Assembly: GCA_016220005.1 (NCBI GenBank)
Contig: JACRIV010000062.1
Location: forward strand, 1 to 38,208
Length of the DNA stretch: 38,208 nt
From: Deltaproteobacteria bacterium
Lineage (GTDB): Bacteria; Desulfobacterota; Deferrimicrobia; Deferrimicrobiales; Deferrimicrobiaceae
Direction of reading: 5' to 3'
How positions within the stretch are numbered: position 1 is the stretch's first letter; every line of letters begins with the position of its first letter. The notes under the pieces are model-generated. The model was not told where the DNA came from. It saw only the letters and a program-made list of their open reading frames with translations, and ran no database searches. The position numbers and the translations under genes are program-made. Below, one piece after another: positions 21,709-29,710 of the stretch.

Positions 21709-23039
21709 CCTTGCCTTCCCCTCCCGCGTTTCAGCTCCCATTCGACGATACCGGCGTTCCTTTCCGTGGCCCCGCGAAAGGCGGCAAGCAGCTCGCGGGC
21801 GCGTCTGCCCATCTCCTCCTCGCGTGCGGGGTCCGCCGCCCATTGCGCGACGCGCTCCGAAAGCTCCGCGCCGTCCCGTACCCGGCCTACCGCACCCGCA
21901 TCGCCGAAGATCTCTGCGATCTCCTGGAAGTTCTCCATGTGGGGCCCGATCAGGGTGGGGACTCCGTAGAGGGCGGGCTCCAGGATGTTGTGCCCCCCTT
22001 TCGCCGCGAGGCTCCCGCCGACGAAGGCGATGTCCGCGGCCGCATAGGCCGACAGGAGCTCGCCCACCGTGTCTAGCAGGACCACGGAGGGAACCTCCGC
22101 GCCGGGTTCGTCGAACAGCCGGGTCTTCCGCGTTACCTCGAAGCCTTCCCGCACGCACAGATCCTCTACCGGGGCGAACCGCTCGGGGTGCCGGGGAGCA
22201 AGGAGCAGCTTGATCGAACCGTTCACTTCCCTGCCCTTCCGGAAGGCCCGCAGGACCGCCGCCTCCTCTCCTTCATGGGTCGATCCCGCGACGAACCACG
22301 AGGCGCCGTTCCTCTTTTCCCGGAGCAGCAGGGCATGGAGGGGAGACATATCTTCCGGAGGGGGGGCAACATCGAATTTCATGTTGCCGGTGACCGTGAC
22401 CTTCGCCGGGTCCGCCCCGAGGCAACGGAATCGCCTTGCATCCTCCGCGGTCTGGGTCGTGATCGCCGCAAGGCAACGGAGCACCCGGGAGAACAGCACC
22501 CGCAGCCGCCCGTACCCCCGGAACGAACGTTCCGAGATCCTCCCGTTGACGATCACCGCCGGGATCCCGTTCGCAGCGCATTCCGCGAGAAAGTTCGGCC
22601 AGATCTCGGTTTCGAGGACGACCACGAGGTCGGGCCGGACGCGGGCGAGGAAGTTGCGGACGATTCCCGGAAGGTCGAAAGGAAAGTAGAACCGGGCGTC
22701 GGTCTCCGCTCCCAGGACCTTCTCCGCCGTCTCCTGCCCCGTAAGGGTGACCGTGGACAGCAGGATCTCGGCGTCGGGCAGCCGGCTGCGCAGCCGGCGA
22801 ACGAGCGGCGCCGCGGAAAGGGTTTCGCCGACCGAGACGGCGTGGATCCAGATCCTTCCCTTTCCCGACGGGGAAGGTACCCGGGTAAGCCCGATCCCAA
22901 GCCGATCGAGGAAATTCCTCCTCCTTCTCCTCGACAGCAGCGTCCAGGGGATCCACACGGGGCCGGCGACGAGCAGAGCGCCCGAAAGCGCCAGGTTGTA
23001 AAGAAGGTGCACCCCGGTTCGGGGGAGGAACGCTTTCAT
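21705..23039 (-). CDS. waaA: 3-deoxy-D-manno-octulosonic acid (Kdo) transferase, 444 aa
   Basis: A GT30 glycosyltransferase that adds Kdo to lipid IVA. The N-terminal membrane anchor YNLALSGALLVAGPVW precedes IWIHAVSVGETLSAAPLV, which contains the catalytic Glu. Other landmarks are VVVLETEIWPNFL, VNGRISERSFRGYGRLR, VTGNMKFDVAPPPE, VAGSTHEGEE, LLLAPRHPERF, FVGGSLAAKGGHNILEPA and PTLIGPHMENFQEIAE. ATG 23039 lies 6 bp downstream of msbA. Length is close to the 425 aa of E. coli. Whether one or two Kdo residues are added cannot be told from sequence. Confidence 0.96.
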   Translation of the reverse strand: MKAFLPRTGVHLLYNLALSGALLVAGPVWIPWTLLSRRRRRNFLDRLGIGLTRVPSPSGKGRIWIHAVSVGETLSAAPLVRRLRSRLPDAEILLSTVTLTGQETAEKVLGAETDARFYFPFDLPGIVRNFLARVRPDLVVVLETEIWPNFLAECAANGIPAVIVNGRISERSFRGYGRLRVLFSRVLRCLAAITTQTAEDARRFRCLGADPAKVTVTGNMKFDVAPPPEDMSPLHALLLREKRNGASWFVAGSTHEGEEAAVLRAFRKGREVNGSIKLLLAPRHPERFAPVEDLCVREGFEVTRKTRLFDEPGAEVPSVVLLDTVGELLSAYAAADIAFVGGSLAAKGGHNILEPALYGVPTLIGPHMENFQEIAEIFGDAGAVGRVRDGAELSERVAQWAADPAREEEMGRRARELLAAFRGATERNAGIVEWELKRGRGRQG

Positions 23040-23045
23040 CGAAGA

Positions 23046-24812
23046 TCAGGCCGGCCCGGCGCCGGGGACGGCGCCGGGCTTCCTCTCCTCGAACTGTTTC
23101 AGGTAGAACGAGCGGTACCTCGTGTCGCGGGAGAGCAGCTCTTCGTGACGGCCCCGTTCCACGATACGTCCTTCCTCCACGACAAGGATCACATCGGCGT
23201 TCTTTACGGTGGACAGCCGGTGGGCGATGACGAAGGTCGTCCGGCCGCGCATCAGCGTGTCGAGGGCCTCCTGCACGACGCTCTCGGACTCGGAGTCGAG
23301 GGCCGACGTGGCTTCGTCCAGGACGAGGATGCGTGCGTCCTTGAGGAGCGCGCGGGCGATCGCGATGCGCTGTCGCTCTCCGCCGGACAGCTTGAGGCCC
23401 TGCTCTCCCACGACCGTATCGTACCCGTCGCGCAGCCGGGAAATGAACCCGTGGGCGTTCGCCATCCGCGCGGCCTCCTCGATCTTCGACTGGAGCGTGT
23501 CCGGCGTGCCGTACCCGATGTTGCTGCGGACCGAGTCGTTGAAGAGGATCGTGTGCTGGCTGACGATGCCGATCTGCGCGCGGAGAGAAGAGAGCGAGAC
23601 GTCGCGGATGTCGATGCCGTCGACGCGGATCGCGCCGTTCTGCGGGTCGTAGAAGCGCGGCAGGAGGTCGACGAGGGTGGTCTTTCCCGCCCCGCTGGAG
23701 CCCACAATGGCCACCATCGTCCCGGCGGGAACCCGTATCGTGACGTCCTTAAGGATGTAATCCCCCTCTCCGTGGTACCGGAAATCCACATGGTCGAACT
23801 CGATCTCCCGCCGGATCGGGGGGAGCGGCGGGGCGGATGCCTTCTCCTCCACCTCCGGGAGGGTGTCCAGCACCTCGAAGACCCGCGAAGCCGCCGCGAT
23901 CCCCTGCTGGATGACGTTGTTGACCCGCGAGAGCCGCTTGACCGGCTCGTACAGCATGAACAGGGCCGTCATGAAGGAAAAGAAGTTTCCGGGCGTGCTG
24001 TAGCCGTTGACCACGCTGTAGCCGCCGTAGAAGATGACCGCCGCGGCTCCGATTCCCGCGAAGGTTTCGGAGAGCGGGGAAGTGAGCGCCTGGACCTTCA
24101 CGATCTTCATGCTGAGCCGGAAAAGGTCGGCGTTCCGGGCGGCGAACCGGTCCACTTCGTACTCCTCGGCGCCGAAGGACTTGACGAGCTTGGCGCCGCT
24201 GATCGTCTCCTGGAGATGGGAGGTAAGGCCTCCCACGACCTCCTGGGTCTTGATGCTCGTCCGGCGCAGCTTTCTGCCGAAACGCGCGATCGGCCAGAAG
24301 GCCAGGGGAAACGCCACCAGGGCGACAAGGGCAAGCTGCCAGTCGCGGTAGAAGACCACGCCGATCAGGAACATGCCCGAGAACGCGTCCTTGATCAGCC
24401 CCGTGACGGCGTCGGTGACCGCGCCCTGCATCAGGGCTACGTCGTTCAGGACGCGGGACATGAGGGAGCCTGTGGGGTGCCGCATGTAGAAGGACAGGGA
24501 CAGGGACTGCATGTGCCGGTACAGGTGCTCGCGGATGTCCCGGATCACCCGCTGGCCCACCCCGCTCATGAGGTACCCCTGCGCGAACTCGAAGACCGCC
24601 TTCAGCAGGTAGACGCCCAGAACCAGGAAGGGGATGAGCGTAAGCCGGGAGGCGTCCTTCTTGATGAAGATGTCGTCCAGCGCCGGCTTGACCAGGAAGG
24701 CGATCGACCCATGAAAGGCGGAGACGATCACCATGAAGAGCATGGCGAGGAGCAGCCGCGGCACATAAGGCCGGGCGTAGTCGAGCATACGGCGGTAGAT
24801 CGTCATTCCCAT
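23046..24812 (-). CDS. msbA: Lipid A export ABC transporter permease/ATPase, 588 aa
   Basis: A half-transporter that flips Kdo-lipid A across the inner membrane. Six predicted helices lie in the N-terminal ~320 residues (LLLAMLFMVIVSAFHGSIAF, LIPFLVLGVYLLKAVFE, and the GTGLIKDAF and FYRDWQLALVALVAFPLAFW areas). The ATPase domain has Walker A GSSGAGKTTLV, Q-loop IVSQHTILFND, signature LSGGERQRIAIARA, Walker B ILVLDEATSALD and the switch IAHRLST. ATG 24812 or the second ATG 24806, which overlaps the lpxB stop as ATGA, is the start. It lies between lpxB and waaA, in the expected pathway order. Confidence 0.96.
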   Translation of the reverse strand: MGMTIYRRMLDYARPYVPRLLLAMLFMVIVSAFHGSIAFLVKPALDDIFIKKDASRLTLIPFLVLGVYLLKAVFEFAQGYLMSGVGQRVIRDIREHLYRHMQSLSLSFYMRHPTGSLMSRVLNDVALMQGAVTDAVTGLIKDAFSGMFLIGVVFYRDWQLALVALVAFPLAFWPIARFGRKLRRTSIKTQEVVGGLTSHLQETISGAKLVKSFGAEEYEVDRFAARNADLFRLSMKIVKVQALTSPLSETFAGIGAAAVIFYGGYSVVNGYSTPGNFFSFMTALFMLYEPVKRLSRVNNVIQQGIAAASRVFEVLDTLPEVEEKASAPPLPPIRREIEFDHVDFRYHGEGDYILKDVTIRVPAGTMVAIVGSSGAGKTTLVDLLPRFYDPQNGAIRVDGIDIRDVSLSSLRAQIGIVSQHTILFNDSVRSNIGYGTPDTLQSKIEEAARMANAHGFISRLRDGYDTVVGEQGLKLSGGERQRIAIARALLKDARILVLDEATSALDSESESVVQEALDTLMRGRTTFVIAHRLSTVKNADVILVVEEGRIVERGRHEELLSRDTRYRSFYLKQFEERKPGAVPGAGPA

Positions 24813-25957
24813 GCATCCCCCGCTGCCCGGGCCAGCATCCCGACCACGGCTTCCGACGGCCCCGTCCCCTTGAGCTTTTCCCGCAGGGCCGCACATCGCG
24901 ACGCCATCGCTTCCCTGCGCGCCGCATCGCTCAGGAGGACGCCGATCTCTTCGGCGATCCGTTCGGGGCGGCATTCCGCCTGGATCAGCTCGGGCAGGAA
25001 CGGATCGCCGGCCACGATGTTCGGCAGCCCGATGGAGGAGACCCGTGCCAGGCGCTTCCCGAGCCAGTAGGTAAGCGCCGACGTGCGGTAAACGACGACG
25101 GAGGGGACCCCGAGCAGCGCGAGCTCGAGCGTCGCGGTGCCGGAGGCGGCCACCGCCGCCGTCATCCCGCGGTACAGGCGATAGCGGTCGTCCTCGACGA
25201 TCGTCACAGGAACCTCTCCTCCTCTCAATTCGCGTTCCATCGCATCGCGAAACCGGGGGGAAGCCAGGGGGACGGCGAAGTGGACGTCGCCGAACCTCGC
25301 CGCGATCCGGCGCGCCGCCGCGGCCATGACCGGAAGGTGGGCGCGGATCTCCCCGATCCGGCTCCCGGGCAGAAGCCCGACGATCCTCTTCCCTGCGGGG
25401 ATCCCGAACCGATTCGGGTCCGGAGCGGCGTCGAGATAGGGGGAAAGCTCGTCCAGCAGGGGATGGCCGGCGAACTGGACGTTTACTCCCCGTGCCTTGA
25501 GGATCGGCTCCTCGAATGGAAAGGGGACCACGACCCCGCTCGTGAACGCCGCAAGCTCCCGGGCCCGCTCGCGCCTCCATGCCCACAACTGCGGCGGAAT
25601 GTAGTAGACCACCGGGATCCCCTTCCCGCGCGCCCGCCTCCCGACCCGGAAATTGAAATCCGGGAAATCGACGAGAAGCACCGCGCCCACGTCGGGACGC
25701 GTGGCGCGCCGCACCGCCGCCTTGAGGGCCGACAGGATCGCCGGCAAGTGGCGCGCAACCTCCGTTATCCCCACCACGGAGATCCTGCCGTAGTCGAGCA
25801 GAAGCCTCACCCCCTCCGCGGCCAGACGGGCGCTTCCGATCCCTTCCATGGGCGCAAGGGGGTACTTGCGGCGGAAGGCCCGCGCGACGCTTGCGGCGTA
25901 CGTCTCCCCCGAAGGCTCCCCGCAGATCATGAAGAGTGTCTTCGGCGCGGAGCTCAA
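24803..25957 (-). CDS. lpxB: Lipid A disaccharide synthase, 384 aa
   Basis: A GT19 glycosyltransferase joining lipid X and UDP-diacylglucosamine. Motifs are MICGEPSGETYAASVARAF, LLVDFPDFNFRVGRRARGKG, YYIPPQLWAWRRERAREL, GHPLLDEL, VGLLPGSRIGEIRAHLPVM, AASGTATLELALLGVPSVVVYR and GLPNIVAGDPFLPELIQ. The likely start is TTG 25957, overlapping the oxidoreductase stop as TTGA, with GAGGAG just upstream; ATG 25930 would truncate the beta-strand before the conserved GEPSG. The length then matches E. coli (382 aa). The UDP-diacylglucosamine hydrolase (LpxH/LpxI/LpxG) that makes lipid X is not in the window. Confidence 0.95.
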   Translation of the reverse strand: MSSAPKTLFMICGEPSGETYAASVARAFRRKYPLAPMEGIGSARLAAEGVRLLLDYGRISVVGITEVARHLPAILSALKAAVRRATRPDVGAVLLVDFPDFNFRVGRRARGKGIPVVYYIPPQLWAWRRERARELAAFTSGVVVPFPFEEPILKARGVNVQFAGHPLLDELSPYLDAAPDPNRFGIPAGKRIVGLLPGSRIGEIRAHLPVMAAAARRIAARFGDVHFAVPLASPRFRDAMERELRGGEVPVTIVEDDRYRLYRGMTAAVAASGTATLELALLGVPSVVVYRTSALTYWLGKRLARVSSIGLPNIVAGDPFLPELIQAECRPERIAEEIGVLLSDAARREAMASRCAALREKLKGTGPSEAVVGMLARAAGDAWE

Positions 25958-26886
25958 CGTCTCCTCATCCGTCGCAGGATGCGGAAGGCCGCTTCCAGCG
26001 CCGCCAGGCCGTCGGACCCGGACACCCGGGGCGTCCCTCGCTCCCTCACACAGTCGAGGAACGACCGGATCTCGTCCCGCAACGAATCGCCTTTCTGCGT
26101 CTCGAGGATCTCCCCGGAGATCTCCGGCGGATTCCCGGGGCCCCGCGGGTAGGTCCTCCTGAAGATCTGGATCGTGTGCTCGACGAAGTCCATGGAAACG
26201 TAGGTGTCTTCCTGGAAGATCCGGATCTTCCGCTGCTTGCGCGCCGACACCCGGCTCGCGGTCACGTTGGCCACGCAGCCGTTGGCGAAGGTCAGACGGG
26301 CGTTGGCGATGTCGACGTTCGGGGAGATCACGGGGACGCCCACCGCATGGATGCGCAACACCGGAGAGCGGACGAACGATAGAATCAGGTCCAGATCGTG
26401 GATCATCAGGTCGAGCACCACGTCCACGTCGGTCCCCCGCCCGCCGAAAGGCCCCAGGCGGTGGCACTCGATGAACCTCGGCTCCGTCAGGAGGGAGGCC
26501 GCCGCAAGGACCGCCGGGTTGAACCGCTCCACATGGCCGATCTGGAAGACCAACCGCCGTTTCTCCGCCTCCCGCACCAGTGTGCGCGCCTCCCGCAGTC
26601 TCGCGGTGATCGGCTTCTCGAGGAGGACGTGGACGTCGGCGCGCATCGCGTCGATCGCCACACGGTAATGCTCGGTCGTGGGCACCGCGATGGAAACGGC
26701 GTCCACTTCCGAGAGGAGGCGCCTGTGGCTGTCGAAGAATGCGGTCCCGCACTCCTCCGCGACCGCCTTGCCCCGCGCCGGGTTGACGTCGCACACCCCG
26801 ACGAACCGGAGGCCGGTGAACGAAGCCATCTTCTGCGCGTGGAGCCGTCCCAGGTAGCCGACCCCTATGACGCCGACCCTCATCAT
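25954..26886 (-). CDS. GnnA-like Gfo/Idh/MocA-family NAD(P) oxidoreductase in the lpx cluster, 310 aa
   Basis: An N-terminal Rossmann fold (VGVIGVGYLGRLHAQKM, VGVCDVNPARG) and the conserved EKP motif (VHVLLEKPITARL) are followed by GHVERFNPAV and the C-terminal Gfo/Idh domain (DVVLDLMIHDLDLILSF). A gene of this family between lpxA and lpxB recalls GnnA of Acidithiobacillus and Leptospira, which oxidises UDP-GlcNAc at C3 for GnnB-dependent amination to UDP-GlcNAc3N. No GnnB-type aminotransferase is present here, so the substrate is uncertain. ATG 26886 or 26883 starts 5 bp after lpxA. The 3' end overlaps lpxB by TTGA. Confidence 0.8.
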   Translation of the reverse strand: MMRVGVIGVGYLGRLHAQKMASFTGLRFVGVCDVNPARGKAVAEECGTAFFDSHRRLLSEVDAVSIAVPTTEHYRVAIDAMRADVHVLLEKPITARLREARTLVREAEKRRLVFQIGHVERFNPAVLAAASLLTEPRFIECHRLGPFGGRGTDVDVVLDLMIHDLDLILSFVRSPVLRIHAVGVPVISPNVDIANARLTFANGCVANVTASRVSARKQRKIRIFQEDTYVSMDFVEHTIQIFRRTYPRGPGNPPEISGEILETQKGDSLRDEIRSFLDCVRERGTPRVSGSDGLAALEAAFRILRRMRRR

Positions 26887-26891
26887 GGACA

Positions 26892-27674
26892 CTATCGGTG
26901 CACTCCCCGCTTGCTCGATCTGATGAATTCCATGAGGTTGAGGACCTCCGGGAGAGGCGCCACCTCCACCGCAGCCTTCTCCAGGGCCTGGCTCATGGGG
27001 ATACCCGAACGGAAGAGGATCCTGTAGGCGTCCTTGAGCGTGGATATCGTCTCTTCCGGGAAATTGTTCCGCTTGAGCCCGATGAGGTTGAGGCCGTGCA
27101 GGTCGCGCCCGTCCGTCCCGCGTCCCACCGCAGCCGTCACATACGGAGGAATGTCCTGCGAGACCCCCGACAAGCCTCCGATCATCGCGTATTCTCCGAT
27201 CCGCACGAACTGGTGCACGGCCACCAGTCCTCCTATGAAAGCATGATGCCGGATCTCGATGTGACCGCCCAGGGTCGCCCCATTGGCCATGACGACCTTG
27301 TCCCCGATCCGGCAGTCGTGGGCGACGTGGCAATAGGCCATCAGGAGGATGCCGCTCCCAAGCCGCGTCACTCCCCCGCCGCCGACGGTCCCCCGGTTGA
27401 CGGTCACGTATTCCCGGATGGTGTTGCCGTCCCCCATCTCCACCCAGGTTTCCTCGTCCCGGTACTTGAGGTCCTGCGGAGGCGCCCCGATGGAGGCGAA
27501 CGGGGAGATGCGGTTTTCCCTCCCCATCCGGACATGGGACTCGATGGCGGCGTGGGAGCCGATCGCGCACCCGTCCCCGATCGTCACGTGCGGACCGATG
27601 ACCGCGTACGGCCCGACCGCGACCCCCCCTCCCAGGCGCGCGCTCGGATCGATGATCGCCGTCGGATGGATCAT
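26892..27674 (-). CDS. lpxA: UDP-N-acetylglucosamine O-acyltransferase, 260 aa
   Basis: First step of lipid A synthesis; a trimeric left-handed beta-helix enzyme. Hexapeptide repeats start at [20 protein letters not shown]. The catalytic His lies in [17 protein letters not shown], and the C-terminal helical domain in [16 protein letters not shown]. By-eye alignment to E. coli keeps the acyl-length Gly173 equivalent (IGGLSG), but the segment around His191 carries a 4-residue insertion ([12 protein letters not shown]). ATG 27674 overlaps the fabZ stop as ATGA. Order lpxD-fabZ-lpxA is conserved across Gram-negative bacteria. Confidence 0.97.
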   Translation of the reverse strand: MIHPTAIIDPSARLGGGVAVGPYAVIGPHVTIGDGCAIGSHAAIESHVRMGRENRISPFASIGAPPQDLKYRDEETWVEMGDGNTIREYVTVNRGTVGGGGVTRLGSGILLMAYCHVAHDCRIGDKVVMANGATLGGHIEIRHHAFIGGLVAVHQFVRIGEYAMIGGLSGVSQDIPPYVTAAVGRGTDGRDLHGLNLIGLKRNNFPEETISTLKDAYRILFRSGIPMSQALEKAAVEVAPLPEVLNLMEFIRSSKRGVHR

Positions 27675-28132
27675 TTCCCCGCTCCTTCCCGGGGGCGGTC
27701 ATCGAACGCCTCGCGTACCGTGGCGGTCAAGTCGGCTTCGGCCGCCACCGCGTCGCCCACGCGGGCGACCCCGCGCATCTTCCACACCGGTCCTTTGTGG
27801 GCCGTCACCGTCACATCGAGGAGGAGCTGGTCTCCGGGCAGCACCGGCCTCCGGAACCGGCACTTGTCGATCCCGGCGAAATAGGCGAGCTTCTTCTCGC
27901 CGCCGAGCGCCTTCAAGGCGGCGATCCCGCCCGTCTGGGCGAGGGCCTCGATGATCAGGACGCCGGGCATGATCGGATGGCCGGGGAAATGACCGATGAA
28001 GAAGGGCTCGTTGATGGAGACGTTCTTGATCCCCACGATGCGCCTCCCCGGGTCCCACTCGACGACCCGATCCACCAGAAGGAAGGGGTAGCGGTGCGGG
28101 AGAAGATCCATGATTTCCTGGATGGAAAACAT
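27671..28132 (-). CDS. fabZ: 3-hydroxyacyl-ACP dehydratase, 153 aa
   Basis: A hot-dog-fold dehydratase of type II fatty acid synthesis that competes with LpxA/LpxD for 3-hydroxyacyl-ACP. Residues [20 protein letters not shown] start the protein, and the catalytic His48 and Glu62 lie in [37 protein letters not shown] follows. ATG 28132 sits 1 bp from the lpxD stop, with GGAGAGG upstream. The 3' end overlaps lpxA (ATGA), coupling the fatty-acid branch point to lipid A synthesis. Confidence 0.97.
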   Translation of the reverse strand: MFSIQEIMDLLPHRYPFLLVDRVVEWDPGRRIVGIKNVSINEPFFIGHFPGHPIMPGVLIIEALAQTGGIAALKALGGEKKLAYFAGIDKCRFRRPVLPGDQLLLDVTVTAHKGPVWKMRGVARVGDAVAAEADLTATVREAFDDRPREGAGK

Positions 28133-28133
28133 T

Positions 28134-29168
28134 TCATTCCTCTCCTTTCGGATTTTTGCCTTCCTCGAGGCGTTTCACCCGACGGAAGAGCTCCGGCAGC
28201 TTGGGGAGCAGCGTCACCATCCGAAGCCACGTGGGGTGGGGAATCGCGGGTATCCCCGACCAGGCCTTGGCCTCCGACGCGCGAAGGGTGTCCGCCACGC
28301 CGCACTTGGCGCCCAGCATGATCCCGTCCTCCACCTCGAGGTGCCCCGCCAGGCCCGCCTGGCCGCCGATCATCACCCGGCTCCCGATGCGGCAGCTTCC
28401 GGCGATCCCGGTCAGCGCCGCGATCACGGTGTCCGACCCGATCGCCACGTTGTGGCCCACCTGCACGAGGTTGTCGAGCTTGCTGCCGCGCCCGATCCGC
28501 GTCACCCCGAGGGCCGCCCGGTCCACCGTTGCGTTCGCCCCGATCTCGACGTCGTCCCCGATCTCGACCGTCCCCACCTGGGGGATCTTCTTATAGCCCT
28601 CCCTGGACGGGGCGAACCCGAACCCGTCGCTGCCGATCACGCACCCGGCGTGGAGGATGACCCTCGCCCCCACCCTGACCCCGTGATAGAGAACCACGTG
28701 GGGGTAGAACAGGCAATCCTCCCCGACGGAGGCGCCTTCACCGATCACGACTCCGGGATAGAGCACGGTCCGGTCGCCGACGACGGCCCCGTCCTCGATG
28801 ACCACAAACGAGGAGACGGTCACGTCCTTCCCCAGGCGCGCCCCGGGATGCACCTGCGAGGCGGGGGACACCCCTGCCTTCGGCCGCATCGGGCGATGGA
28901 ACAGCTCGACGGCGCACGCAAAGGCGTAATACGGATTTTCGGAGAGGAGGAAGGCGGCCCTCGAGCCCTCCACCCTCCCCTTGGCGATGATAGCCGATGC
29001 CGCAGACGTGCGGGCGAAGCCGGAGTATTTGGGATTGGCGAGGAACGTCACCTGCCCGGCCGTCGCCTCCTCGATGGGGGCGACCCCCTTTACGACGATG
29101 CCCCCGTCACCATCGAGCCGCGCCCCTATCCGCGCCGCCAGGTCAACGAGGCGGATCTCATTTCCCAC
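28134..29168 (-). CDS. lpxD: UDP-3-O-(3-hydroxyacyl)glucosamine N-acyltransferase, 344 aa
   Basis: Third enzyme of lipid A synthesis. The N-terminal uridine-binding domain ([38 protein letters not shown]) is followed by a hexapeptide beta-helix and the catalytic His in [19 protein letters not shown]. The acyl-recognition loop [19 protein letters not shown] is conserved. The start is GTG 29168 with AAGGAG 7 nt upstream, overlapping the ompH 3' end by 11 bp. The length matches E. coli (341 aa). Confidence 0.97.
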   Translation of the reverse strand: MGNEIRLVDLAARIGARLDGDGGIVVKGVAPIEEATAGQVTFLANPKYSGFARTSAASAIIAKGRVEGSRAAFLLSENPYYAFACAVELFHRPMRPKAGVSPASQVHPGARLGKDVTVSSFVVIEDGAVVGDRTVLYPGVVIGEGASVGEDCLFYPHVVLYHGVRVGARVILHAGCVIGSDGFGFAPSREGYKKIPQVGTVEIGDDVEIGANATVDRAALGVTRIGRGSKLDNLVQVGHNVAIGSDTVIAALTGIAGSCRIGSRVMIGGQAGLAGHLEVEDGIMLGAKCGVADTLRASEAKAWSGIPAIPHPTWLRMVTLLPKLPELFRRVKRLEEGKNPKGEE

Positions 29169-29694
29169 CGATCTTCTCCTTGTTCATCATCTCCTGCACC
29201 TTGCCGGTGATGTCCAGGGCGGGGTTGGAATGGACCACGCCGCCCTGCGTCCTGTCCAGGACCAAGTCGATCTTCTCCGCAGCCACCACCTTATCCAACC
29301 GGGCCTCGATGAGCTTCAGCACCTCCCGCGTGAGCTCTCCCTGGCGGGTCTGCATCTCCTTCTCCGCTTCCTGGGTGAGCTGGCGCAGCTCGTTGACCCT
29401 GGCGGCGAGCGCGTCCTCCTTCTCCTTCAGCTTTTCCTTTCCGAGGAGGATCTTCTGCTTGTCGATCTCGTCCTTCAGCTTGCGCGCGTCCTCCTGCTTC
29501 GCCTCGACCCTCTTCTTCAGCTCTTCATACCTGTCCTCGATCTTCTTCTTCGCGGCCTTCCCGGCCTCGGACTCGTTGAGGATCTTGTTGACGTCGATCA
29601 CCGCCACCTTGATCCCGTCCGCGTACGCGGTCCCGGTAAGGACCATTGTCGCGGCGACGAACGCCGCCACCCACCACGCCTTTCCGTAGCTCAT
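29158..29694 (-). CDS. OmpH/Skp-family periplasmic chaperone, 178 aa
   Basis: A Skp-like holdase that escorts unfolded outer-membrane proteins to BAM. The signal peptide is MSYGKAWWVAAFVAATMVL, cleaved near TAYA-DG, followed by beta-strand IKVAVIDVNKILNESEAGKA. A long Lys/Glu-rich coiled-coil tentacle (about residues 50-130) leads to a C-terminal strand segment KIDLVLDRTQGGVVHSNPAL with the family's typical V(I)D/NP residues. ATG 29694 has GGGGGA upstream; a longer upstream start would add unlikely basic residues. It lies 16 bp behind bamA, the classic arrangement. Confidence 0.95.
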   Translation of the reverse strand: MSYGKAWWVAAFVAATMVLTGTAYADGIKVAVIDVNKILNESEAGKAAKKKIEDRYEELKKRVEAKQEDARKLKDEIDKQKILLGKEKLKEKEDALAARVNELRQLTQEAEKEMQTRQGELTREVLKLIEARLDKVVAAEKIDLVLDRTQGGVVHSNPALDITGKVQEMMNKEKIGGK

Positions 29695-29710
29695 GCGTGT
29701 CCCCCTTGCG

